NCBI RefSeq assembly: GCF_030848805.1 | Contig: NC_092364.1 | Coordinates: forward strand, 10,875,650 to 10,939,649 | Direction of reading: 5' to 3' | Length of the DNA: 64,000 bases | DNA from: Temnothorax longispinosus | Lineage: Eukaryota > Arthropoda > Insecta > Hymenoptera > Formicidae | Shown here: positions 11,850 through 24,300 of the stretch, piece by piece | How the letters are laid out: each line of letters opens with the position of its first letter | Numbering within the stretch: position 1 is the stretch's first letter | Program-made: the position numbers and the translations under genes | The notes under the pieces: model-generated | Told to the model about the DNA's origin: nothing | The model's database searches: none | The model's input: the letters and a program-made list of their open reading frames with translations, nothing else

Positions 11850-12870
11850 CCTCTCTCTCTCATTCTCCCTCTCCCTTTCTATCTCCCCTTCCCCCCTCTC
11901 TCTCTTTAAAATGCTATAAATTGAAAAATATTCCTTTTTTATCGACTGAAGTTCAATTCCGTCGTATACAATTCTTTGAGATTTACTCAATTATTTCCTA
12001 AAAAATTGGAAAAATTTCGTAATCAATTTCCAAAAAGATACCGGTTCCCAAAAAGATCGGTAACGAAAAACTATACAGTTTGTAGCACTCCCCGGGAAAT
12101 TCTACCCTTGTTTATATACAATTCTTTAAAACTCGATCAATTATTTCCCAAAAAATTCGAAAAACTTCTGATACCGATTCCCAAAAAGATCGGTAACGAA
12201 AAATTATGTACTTTATAGCACTCCCCGGGAAATTCTACCCCTACTTTTTATGTGCAATTCTTTAAAATTCGATCATTCGGAACCGGTTTCCAAAAAAATC
12301 GGTAACAAAAAATAGTACACTTTATAGCACTCCCGAGAAATTCTACCCCTACTTCATGTATTATTCTTTGAGATTCAATCAATTATTTCCCGAAAAATTT
12401 GAAAAATTATAAAAACTGGTTTCCCCAAAAAGATCGGCAACAAAAACTATACACATCATAGCGCTCCCCGTATAATTCTACCCCGACTTTATATACAATT
12501 CTTTAAAATTCGGTCAATAAATTCCCGAAAAATTGAAAAAATTTCCGTACCGGTTTCCAAAAAGATCGGTAACGAAAAATTATACACTTTATAGCACTCC
12601 CCGGAAAATTCTACCCCTGTTTAATTTACAATTCTTTGAAATTCGGTGAATTATTTCCCGAAAAATTAGAAAAATTAGAAAAACCGGTTTCTAGAAAATC
12701 GGTAACAAAAAACTATACACATAGTGGACCTCCCCGGAAAATTCTACCCCTATTTCATATACTTTTGGTAAAAATTCGGTTCAGGGGTTTGGGCTGGGCG
12801 TTGATGAGTCAGTGAGTGAGTGAGTGAGTCAGTCAGTCAGTCAGGACATCTTCCTTTATATATAGAGATA
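11738..12870 (+). repeat. Dispersed repeat with internal ~125-bp tandem array
   Basis: It starts TACTAGCTGGTTACCCGGGC with a CCGGGCTTCGCCCCGG hairpin, then has a CT-rich run (11797-11905), then about six degenerate tandem units of 105-150 bp (11965-12760). It ends GGGTTTGGGCTGGGCG, TTGATGAGTCAGTGAG, a GAGT/CAGT microsatellite and GGACATCTTCCTTTATATAT. Each unit carries CCCAAAAAGATCGGTAACG and AGCACTCCCCGGGAAATTCT. The short copy at 987-1190 shares both ends. Confidence 0.65.
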
Positions 12871-12913
12871 TATATATATATATATATATATGAGACATTT
12901 CATGTCAACCGGA

Positions 12914-13352
12914 ACAACGCCACGCCCAAAATTTGAGAGGGTTTAAAAATTTTTTTCGGGGTGCAAAATTTATTTAAACATATAGCTTTCGAATACCGAG
13001 TGCGCATTTGAAAAAATTCAAAATGGCGGACTCAGTATGGCGCCTAAAACAAAGAAAGTCACAATAAAAAGTCACAATAACTTAAAAAAAAAAATTATAA
13101 AACCATGAGAGTAAAATTTTGTTTTGCATCTAAATTGTGTATTCATTCGTGTACTTTACGTTAGGTATATTGGATTTTTTTTTAAGTTATAACTTTTTAT
13201 TGTGTGACTCTCTTTATTCTAGGCGCCATACTAAGTCCGCCATTTTTAATTTTTTCAAATGCTCACTCGGTATTCGAAAGCTAATATGTTTACATAAATT
13301 TGCACCCCAAAAAAGTTTTTAAACCCTCTCAAATTTTGAGCGTGGCGCTGTT
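12914..13352. mobile_element. 439-bp foldback element
   Basis: AACAACGCCACGCCCAAAAT at the left pairs with ATTTTGAGCGTGGCGCTGTT at the right. Complementarity continues inward through GGCGGACTCAGTATGGCGCC (about 13023) and its inverse near 13225. The centre is a GTCACAATAAAAA repeat and an A-rich loop. It has no ORF. Confidence 0.75.
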
Positions 13353-13784
13353 AAGAAAAAATATGTAATTTGCAACACGCATCTGCATACTTTTTCTTAA
13401 AAGCAACTGTCTTTTTTTCATACCAATTGATTCGTCTCATTATTCTGTGCATAAAAGTATTAAGGTAATATTACCGAAAACTTAATGTTTTACAAGATAT
13501 TTTGTATTTTATGTCAAAATACTAGAACTTTCAAGCCTTATAATTCCAAAAGTTCTTAATAAAAAAAAACTTTCTTATAGTGTTTTGGAAAGCCCTCGAG
13601 ATAAGCTACAAGAATATGTAATAAAAAGTAGGTGGTTCTATTTAAAAAATTGAAGGTGACCTTTACGTGACCTTCAAGCAACTATTTAAGGTGAAACTAA
13701 TGACACCATATCTTATGTACCCCTTGAAACCATACAACTTTGGTCTGAAACATTTTCTCTAAAATGTTGCGTTTATATATATAT

Positions 13785-14062
13785 GTATACATATATTTTT
13801 CTAACTTTATTTAACTGCGCGCCGATTATTTGTCGGACTTGAAACACAGTTATTGTTGGAATTAAAACTTTTCCCTTCCCGGAATTAAATCGACTCGATT
13901 TAATTATCTAAAAACTGTAAAGAATTTATTGCGAAAAATATTAAATATTATTATTATTTAATTCCGGAAAGGGAAGAATTTTAATTCCAACAATAACTGT
14001 GTTTCAAGTCCGACAAATAATCGGCGCGCAGTTAAATAAAGTTGGAAAAATATATGTATATG
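13785..14062. mobile_element. Foldback element with GGCGCGCAGTTAAAT core
   Basis: The left arm contains TTAACTGCGCGCCGATTATT and TGTCGGACTTGAAACACAG, and the right arm is the inverse. The centre is AT-rich with a further AATTCCGG palindrome. A single diverged arm recurs at 16945-17000, and a weaker one at 61455-61495. Confidence 0.7.
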
Positions 14063-14618
14063 TTAGAGCGTGTCATTTTGGGGCAACTTTTTTTTTTCAT
14101 TTCATGAATAGCATATATACTTTCAGGAAGGTAAAATAAGATACCTGTTAAATTTTTAGCCCTTAATATTAATATTAACAGGTCGCTCATCGCGATTTTT
14201 TATTTTTCATTTAGTAAGATAGAAAAAATTTTATAACTATCTAACAAACAGTAATACAGCATTGCGCCACATAGACTTTCTGTAGTAAATTTACCGCTCT
14301 ACAAAAAAGATTTCTTATCATTTTTTCATAAATTCAACCGTTCAAAAGATATTCAAAGTTAAAGTTTGATAAATTTTATAAAACTTGTTTTTGTTTCTTA
14401 TGAATGATGTATCATATCGACTATCAAAAATTATGAAATAATTAATACATATTTTTGTAGAAAATTTAACGATCTACAAAAAAGGTCTCTTATATTTTTT
14501 TTATAAATATAACCATTTAGACGATATTAAGGTTTAAAGTTTAAAGTATAAAGTATAATAATATAGTATAATATAATAAGGGTATAGTATAATAATATAG
14601 TATAATAATATACTATAT
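14063..14618. other. AT-rich spacer upstream of INDY
   Basis: No gene was recognised. Two similar blocks (ACAAAAAAGATTTCTTAT near 14305 and ACAAAAAAGGTCTCTTAT near 14475) suggest an old imperfect tandem duplication of about 170 bp. Confidence 0.4.
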
Positions 14619-14621
14619 TAG

Positions 14622-14663
<42 letters not shown>

Positions 14664-14746
14664 TATATATACATGTATATAATAATATACGCGCGCGCGC
14701 GTGCGTGCGTGCGTGCGTGCGTGTGTGTGTGTGTGTGTGTGTGTGT
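14619..14746. repeat. Compound (TA)/(AC)/(GC)/(GT) microsatellite
   Basis: Successive TA, AC, GC, GTGC and GT blocks. The open frame on the minus strand through it is an artefact. Confidence 0.93.
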
Positions 14747-14973
14747 ACATATAATGTAATATTTCTATTTATAAGATAATGTATGTTTTTTGTTTTTACT
14801 GAGAAATAAATATGTATGAAATAGATTTCAATGAGACTCCATGGGTACTTATAATAAAAGTTACCCACTCTTTAATTTGCACTCGGCTCCGCTCAAATTA
14901 AAACAGGCCTGTGGATTTATAGTATAATAAAGAAATATATTTTATAATATTCCAATTTCAGTAACAGTTCGAA

Positions 14974-17900
14974 ATGACTTCGAGATCAGAGGATCCATAT
15001 CCAGAAATTACGGAATCCGGAGGGAGAGAGAGAAACACAGGGTGAGTCGTTGATTAATATTAACTCTCTAATTTGTAACGCAACATTTTGTCAACATTTT
15101 TTTATAATTTTAGGAAAAATGACGGGTTTGGTAGATTATTGCTAAAGTTTCTAGCCATTTACTGGCGATCTTTCGTTGTGGTATTATGGCCGTTAGTCCT
15201 GATTCCGATATTAACTGTCGAAAGTGAAAAAGTATGTATTTTTCCTTAATTATAATCATACTTAAAAATTAAATAAATTAAATTTAGGGAAGACCGGGGC
15301 GGAGTCGTCACTACAATTATCTCGAAATCGGTATGTTGTGTGAACTCGCCATTAATATTGTAAACACTACTTATGGTAGTGTTTACCCATGTGACCAACG
15401 GAGTTTAGTGAGATTATATGTCATATTGTGATTTTTATTAAGGCAAACGTGTTTTCGGAGATCAAAAGTAAAATTTTTTGCGCGTCGAAAATTTTAAATA
15501 TTTTAAATATTATTTTCTCTCCGAATCTCGAGATAAGTGAAGAGTAATGCATGCTAAACACGAATCCAGTGACATTTTTTAATTTTCGTTGATTTCTAAT
15601 ATTTCGTGAGCGATCAAACTTCTATGTCCGGGGCGAAGTCGTCACCAAGCCATATCATGGAGGCTTTGGGCGAAAATCAAAGTCAAAGAAGCAGCAGTGG
15701 TCGAATTCTTGGCGAAGACTTGGATAATATGTGCTGTGTGTGCTCAGAGATGACAGAATAGAGCTGACGAGAAATAGTGCATTTCGTGCGAGCGTAGGGC
15801 ACATAAGTGTGTGCGCTTTTCTTGTAATTATTTTCCGCCATCATGTTTTTAATTAATGTTTCCATTTTTCTATTAAAAAATAATTAATAAAATGTATCCT
15901 ATCATTTTTCATGATCAGAATTATGAATTTTCATTTAAAATTCAGTCCGAGAATGAAGTGACGACTTCGCCCCGGCAAATTTAACATTTCAATTTTTGCA
16001 CCTTCGTCGTTTTCACTCTACACCAGTTGAACAAAGCGACGTAGACCAAAAATGTCCTTATAAATTTTGTAGCCAAGGGTTCACTCTTTACAACGGTATA
16101 CCACATTTTACTAAAATTATTTGTTTTATTGTTAAAAATCGGCACCAAAGAAATAATGACAACTTCGCCCCGGTCTCCTCTACATTTATGGAAAAGTTAG
16201 AAATAAAGAAATATTAGAAACAAAGAAAAATATTAGAAACATATAAAAAATAAAGAATTGCATTAATTAATACAATAATTTATACGGCGTAAGACTTTTT
16301 TTCTGATTGCAGCTATATTAAATTGACTTTTTCACATGTTACCATGCACATCCGATAGTAAAAAAGGTGAAATAAAAAATCCTCTTTTTAATTTGTATTT
16401 AAATTAATAAACAGCTATATAAATTTTATGTTATAAGATCTATTGTAAGATACACGTTGAAATGTAGATTAAATTTCATGCGCGTTTATTAATAACAATA
16501 TTCAACAAAAAAAAATTATCTTTTATTCAGGCATAAAATTGACGGTAATCACTTCCCATAGGGTTTTTGACGGTGAATACGATTGTGTACCTATATCAAA
16601 TTAAAATTGCTCTATCTATGAGATTGCAATTTTGAGAAATTTCCAGTTACAGTTACAGTTACAAAAAAGAACTAATGTTATGTATTTTAGTATATTATAT
16701 CATATTTGTATCCAAGAAATTTTATTGCAATTAAAATTAAACAAATTGCGATAAACATCATCACATGTCTCAGTGGTCAAATTCATAAAGATGTCCGTCA
16801 CGATCAATCGTAGGAAGATCCAGTTTCGACTTCTGGCTAAAGTAATATTTTTCGCAATAAATTATTTACAGTGATATAATAAGGATGCTTATTAGCATAA
16901 AAAATTAAATTGATTATCAATTTAAGTATGTGGATTTACTGTTTCAACAAAAAACTATGTTTCAAGACCCACAAATAATCGGCGCGCAGTTTGCTAAGTT
17001 AAGAAAAGTATACAAAATTCACACAGAAATATTATTATTAAGCTACCAAGATCCAGCCCGATCAAGGATGACATCTTCTCTATTTGATTGCTATTAATAG
17101 AGATAATAGAGCTAATAGAAATAATAATCTATATAAAGGTTCATATCGGTTCAATTTCACTTCTTATTATTGTTTATATATATTAATTTTGATTGCAATA
17201 AAACTTCTCCAACACATATATCATAGTTACAATATGCCAAAATACTTTGTCCTATTTTTACAACTTTAATTGCAAATTTTTTAAAATTGTGATGTGGAAA
17301 AATTGTGACAAAATAATTTAGTAAACGAGATCATATTTTACGTCCGAAAATCTATGAAAAATGATTATCTTTGTTGTTGTACATTTTTTTAATTCAACAA
17401 TATAATAATGACAAAAAATTTTCGATAATTTTTCCGATTTATACTATCAAACGTCATAGAATATACTAATTTATATTAATGTATTTATTTACAATATAAG
17501 GAAAAACATTATTTTTTGTTCCGCCGGAGGTTATATTATAATAAAGCTGTCGTGAGAAAAAAGGAGCTGTAACGTATACGTGGATTTAGATTCATGTACA
17601 AAAAGTTAAAGAATCGTTCTCTTTTCTTGTCAATGCAGCCTCTCGCAATGAAATGTTTATACATCGTCGCGTTAATGGCGATGTTCTGGGTCACTGAGGT
17701 TTTGCCATTGCCGATCACGGGTATGATTCCAGTGGTCCTATATCCCCTGATGGGTATTATGTCCACCAATGAGACCTGTCTATGCTACATGAACGATACT
17801 ACAATGATGTTTCTGGGTAGTTTGGTAATCGCAGTGGTTATCGAAAACTCCGGCTTGCACATGCGAATGGCGCTATTCATTATCAAGACTATTGGTTGCA

Positions 17901-19249
17901 GTCATCGAAGGTGTTTCATACGTTCCATGTCATCGAGTATTTAGATATTGCATAATAGAGAGCAAATAGAATATCATTTACGTTATTATTTACGTTATTA
18001 CAATTCATAATATGATATAATATTATAACAGTTGTACTAAATACATCACGTTAATATATCACTTTTATTTCTCATCTTAAAATATATTCTAAATAGTTTT
18101 ACAATTTTAGAAGAAAAATATGATGCATACAATGGGTATTTTATGGCGTTTTTTAATAAAATGTACATCAATATTTTTAAAAATTAATATTTGATTTATT
18201 TATACATATGTCAAATTCCTCAATTATTTCATAATTATAAGTATTAAGGTGATTATAAAAAATTTATAGTCTCGTATTTTATTCCGTGACATATTCCGTG
18301 TCATCTTCTGATCTATTTTGTCAAAAAATAATATTTATAAATTATTTCTTGAGTGGGAATACTGTTAGTATAACGGAGTTATTTAATAATTTTTGTCGTG
18401 TATTTTTATATATTCACACATTTCTTATCTTTTTGATTTTAAATTCTTTTTTATCATTTAAATTTTCTTTCATCAATTTCTTTTATTCCCAGACTGACAT
18501 TAGGACTGTTCTTCGTGACGATGTTCATTTCAATGTGGATTTCGAACACTGCCGCTACAGCCATGATGATACCAATAATGGAAACTGTTCTCGCAGAGCT
18601 CGAAGAGGTGAGTTTTTTCTGAAATCTTGTGTGATTATAAGATGGAAAAAAATAATTCTTCAAATTTGTCTCAGCAAGGACTCGGGAACATGTTCGTACA
18701 GAAAGAAAGAGTGGCCGAAGAGGAGAGCGGGGAAACGTAAATATTTATCGTTGTGTATTTTTTTCCTCTTTCATTTTTTATTTTCTAGAACTAGATATTT
18801 AATTCTGAATATTAATATCTGAATTCCACACAAATAAGTCTTCGTACATACAACATTCCACTGTAACATTACTAATTTTTCCCCCTTTTTTTAGAAACAA
18901 GAGACCAACGCACAGTACCATGGTGTATTATCTCGTCGCAGCGTATGCGTCCAGTCTCGGTGGTATCGGTACCATTGTCGGAAGCGGTACAAATTTAACG
19001 TTGAAGGGCTTTTTAGAGAAGTATGTACACAAATTGTCCTGCTATAAGGAAAAGTGCCGTATCTGCAAAAATTCACATTTTGAGTTATAAATTGATTCTG
19101 ACATTTTCCACCTCGAGGAATTCATTAGACAAAAAAAACCGTGTCTGCATTATCTGCAACAGTTTTTGAGATATAAATATATCACTTTCCGTAAAACCAC
19201 TACCAAAAAACTGCAGATACGGTAGTTCTATGATGAGAGTACACACAAG

Positions 19250-19294
<45 letters not shown>

Positions 19295-19500
19295 GGTCTA
19301 GAGGTATGTTCCGGGACTGTTTACGTTTTTTGAAATGTACAGTCCTGGAATATAACGCATATATATGTAATCAGATTCAAAAAATTGTCCCGAAACGTGC
19401 CGTAGGACATGAATTTTTTCCAGGACAGTCCTGGAAACTGCCAAATGTCCTGGAATATACCGATGTAAAAAAATAAAAGTCCCGGAACATACTTCCGGAC

Positions 19501-19537
<37 letters not shown>

Positions 19538-21348
19538 GAGCGTTTTTGATGTGCCACGATACGAATTTCACATTGTGACCTTTTTGGATATGCCAGAACA
19601 CGTTGTGATCGGTCTTTTTGCTCAGTGAGCGTTTTCGGTCTTTGCGCTTGACATATACCAAATTAGTTTTATAAATTTTCAATTCCAGTCTGTTTTATTT
19701 ATGCTTTTTCAATATTTATATGTTAAAGAAAATAATAGCAACAATTGTGAAATTTATATTCATTTCTAGGCGTTTTCCCAATAGTCCCGGCATAAATTTT
19801 GCTTCTTGGATGTTGTACTCGGTGCCACCCATGCTATTGATGGGTTTGCTCACGTGGTTGTGGCTGCAGGTGATGTACATGGGTCTTTTCAGACCGAAAA
19901 GCAAAGATGCTCATGCCATAGATATTGGACAGCAGGGTGAACGTGTTGCTGCGGCAGTCATTGAGAAAAGGTACAAGGAACTTGGACCAATCTCATGGCA
20001 CGAGTCCTCCGTGGGTATCCTATTTATTTTCGTAGTGCTCTTGTGGTTCTTCAGAAGCCCTGGTTTTATGCCGGGTTGGGCCGCTTATATCACAGACTTG
20101 TGAGTATTGATTGAAAATATTGACTTTTGTCATTTCAGAATCAAATTTTGTTACGCGTTATGAACGTAATAAAAAAATAAGAAAAAAATGATAAAAAATA
20201 ATTTTTTTATCTAATAATTCTCCTAATTTCATAATTTTTTTTAATTTAATAAGATTTTAATTTGATAAAACTCACAATTAAACGTTACCCATAATGTAAT
20301 CAAGATAATGAAAGGATAAAATTTGTAAAATCATAAATAAAAGAGAATATAAAATAATTAAAATTTTAAAATTTATAGGTCTGTTAAGGATTCGACCGCA
20401 GCCGCATGTGTAACAATACTATTTTTTATTATTCCATCAAAATTGGATTTTTTGCACGCGTTTAACAAGGATCCGCGTAAACGGCCCACAAAATCATCGC
20501 TTGGTTTAATAACATGGAAGATGATAAACGAGAAAATGCATTGGAGTTTAATATTCGTGTTAGGTGGTGGATTTGCTATCTCAGCAGGTAGCACTTCATC
20601 GGGTCTGTCGGAAATGCTTGGTCAGTACCTGATAGGTCTGCAAAAGATTAATGTGGTGGCAATATTGCTGATCGTCTGCTTCTTCGCGGAGAACGTGACG
20701 GAGTTAACGGCCAACGTGGCTGTTGCAAATATTATATTGCCAGTATTAGCGGAGATGGTAAGTAGCTAACAATGAATTTTTATATAATAGAGATCAATTA
20801 ACAATAATTAATTAATAAAGATTATTTTATTGTATATATGTAATATCTTATAGTTTTTTATTAAAAAATTTAATACTGAGAAAATGCAATTTTTATACAA
20901 AGTAGAACTTTTTTATTTTACCTCAAACATTTCAATTAATTGTTACTTATTTTAGAAAAAATATTTTTAACAAAAGTTTTATAGTTTTAGGAAAGTTAAT
21001 ATAATGCATGTGATAAATTTTTTATAATATACATATATGTTTTATGTGTGAGATTGACAGTGTCAATTTTTTAAATAAAATTTGTTTCTTTTGCATAATT
21101 CAATTCTTCTTAATTACGTTAATTATATATATATACAGGGTGAATTTTAATGGATGTCCCATTCACAATTGTCATCTGCCAATTTGTCTCAATTTTCTTT
21201 CTATATATATAAAAAAATTTTCCATTTTGTAACGAAGACGTAAAGTTTAACATATTCTATATAAGTGAAGTGCTCTTTATCAAAAAAAGGATGCTCGATG
21301 AAGTATTGATGGTAAAAGGATGGGACATCCATTAAAATTCACCCTGTA

Positions 21349-21384
<36 letters not shown>

Positions 21385-24300
21385 AAATCAAGGTAAAGTT
21401 ATAAAAATAATTTATGAGATATTTCATTCTAACATATTTCGTTATAAAATACAAGAAAATGTCGTTGATATGACTTATTTTTAATATCTTTATAGAGTTA
21501 TAAAGTATAGATTAATTGGTGTAAAAAATTATATTTAAGAAAATGTATGCAATTTGCATTGTGTAATTTACGTGCATCATATATATATATATATATATAT
21601 ATATTTCCTAATTTTTCAATTTTTAAAACTTTTCTTTAAATCATTTTTTTCTAAAATAAGAGATAATTAAAATATTTTTGATGTATTAAAATGAGTATAC
21701 TCTATATAGCACATCTCTGTATACTATTGGTCAATATTTTCTTATACACAATGACATAATATCACATACAGGGTGTAACATATAAATGTGGATCGCTACT
21801 TCTCAAAGGTGTATTCTACTCGTCAAATTAAAGCAAAAAAGTTCATATATAAACGTATGTTCAAAAATGCATCGTTTTCAGTCATATTTAAAAAGACACG
21901 AAGGATGATTCAGTAGTTCCCTGATATCCTCATGTTTTTGAAGACATCTAATACAAATTGTCTACTACTCTCGGCTTGTTGATAACATTAATGATCTTCG
22001 TTAGCGCATTGTTGAAAAACGGGTTCAATGAAATACGCAACACGTGTTTGCGAAAGGGTGAGAAGATTCCACTTTTAAAAAAGGCGTGTGTTACCTGAGT
22101 GAATTTCGTTTGTATCGTAAAATTGAAGCCTCTTTTCCGCGATGCCGATTGGCTATCTCGATTGATTGCCGCGCCGCGTAGCTTGCTTCATCCCGTGAGG
22201 GACTGTCATCGCGGAGTGTGGCGAGTTTCGTGCGTGTATAGTGCGTCGTGTGTGTCATGATGTGACAGCTCGCGTCGTGTCGCGAGGTTAATCGTCCCGC
22301 GTCGTGTCGCGATTATTATACAATAGCATAATGTTAAAGCTAAATGGCGCGCGCGAAGCGCGCGCGTCTGTAGTGTCTAGTCCACTTTTAAAAAAGGCGT
22401 GTGTTACCTGAGTGAATTTCGTTTGTATCGTAAAATTGAAGCCTCTTTTCCGCGATGCCGATTGGCTATCTCGATTGATTGCCGCGCCGCGTAGCTTGCT
22501 TCATCCCGTGAGGGACTGTCATCGCGGAGTGTGGCGAGTTTCGTCGTGTGTGTCATGATGTGACAGCTCGCGTCGTGTCGCGAGGTTAATCGTCCCGCGT
22601 CGTGTCGCGATTATTATACAATAGCATAATGTTAAAGCTAAATGGCGCGCGCGAAGCGCGCGCGTCTGTAGTGTCTAGTCCACTTTTAAAAAAGGCGTGT
22701 GTTACCTGAGTGAATTTCGTTTGTATCGTAAAATTGAAGCCTCTTTTCCGCGATGCCGATTGGCTATCTCGATTGATTGCCGCGCCGCGTAGCTTGCTTC
22801 ATCCCGTGAGGGACTGTCATCGCGGAGTGTGGCGAGTTTCGTCGTGTGTGTCATGATGTGACAGCTCGCGTCGTGTCGCGAGGTTAATCGTCCCGCGTCG
22901 TGTCGCGATTATTATACAATAGCATAATGTTAAAGCTAAATGGCGCGCGCGAAGCGCGCGCGTCTGTAGTGTCTAGTCCACTTTTAAAAAAGGCGTGTTA
23001 CCTGAGTGAATTTCGTTTGTATCGTAAAATTGAAGCCTCTTTTCCGCGATGCCGATTGGCTATCTCGATTGATTGCCGCGCCGCGAGCTTGCTTCATCCC
23101 GTGAGGGACTGTCATCGCGGAGTGTGGCGAGTTTCGTGCGTGTAGTGCGTCGTGTGTGTCATGATGTGACAGCTCGCGTCGTGTCGCGATTATTATATAA
23201 TAGCATAATGTTAAAGCTAAATGGCGCGCGCGAAGCGCGCGCGTCTGTAGTGTCTAGTCCACTTTTAAAAAAGGCGTGTTACCTGAGTGAATTTCGTTTG
23301 TATCGTAAAATTGAAGCCTCTTTTCCGCGATGCCGATTGGCTATCTCGATTGATTGCCGCGCCGCGAGCTTGCTTCATCCCGTGAGGGACTGTCATCGCG
23401 GAGTGTGGCGAGTTTCGTGCGTGTAGTGCGTCGTGTGTGTCATGATGTGACAGCTCGCGTCGTGTCGCGATTATTATATAATAGCATAATGTTAAAGCTA
23501 AATAGCGCGCGCGAAGCGCTGTAGTGTCTAGTCGCTAAGAAAACAGTCGGAGCAGTGAATTTCGGCTAGGCGCAGTCACTTTAAACCGAGGCTTTAAACA
23601 TTTGTTTTAAGATTTGTTTTATTTCACTTTTATTTTTTACTACTTTGTATTGTTAGAAATAAAATAATATGCCTTGTAATTGTCTTAAGTTTCAACTCAA
23701 ACATGACTGTAACGTGAAAATGATGCATTTTTAGATATACATTTATATATAAACTTTTTTTGCTTATTTTAATAAGTAGAATACACCCTTGAAGCAGCGG
23801 CCGGTAACATTTATGTAGATAACATTATCTAGGTTATTTTTTAACCCTCGGAGAACACACAAGGTCAATTTGACCCTTACCTCGAGTTTTATCGTAAATA
23901 TCGATATACACGTAAATTTTTAGCCAGAAATATTTAAAAAAATAAAATTTTTTTCGTAAATTACGTTTTCCTAACGCGAGCGTAAAATGGGCCGCTTTTC
24001 GCGCTTGTTTTGAGTGAGCAAAACGATCCATTTCTCCACTAGTTGAAAAATGGAGCCATTTCTCAACTAGTGGAGAAATGAAATTGTAAAACAAGCGCGA
24101 AAAGCGGCCTGTTTCACGCTCTTGTTAGGAAAAATAGTATGAACAACTCGTGGGAAGAGTGGTCGAGCCCAAACTCGCTTCGCTCGTGCGACCAACTTCA
24201 CACTCATTCAGAATCGACCACTTTTTCCACTAGTTGTATGTACAATATACTTTTTTTTTTTTCAAAAAAATAATTTTTTTTTTAATTTTCTTGAATATGT

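Noticed and set aside
11604..11990. 128-residue minus-strand open frame with Arg/Glu repeats
   Set aside because: It is a translation of TA and CT microsatellites and has no domain.
18286..18822. 178-residue open frame across INDY exons 4 and 5
   Set aside because: It is in a different frame from the well-supported INDY exons and spans their introns. It is a shadow of the real gene.
22900..23426. Two open frames with shared Arg/Ser-rich peptides
   Set aside because: They are read-through of the tandem Helitron-like units. The identity reflects the DNA repeat.
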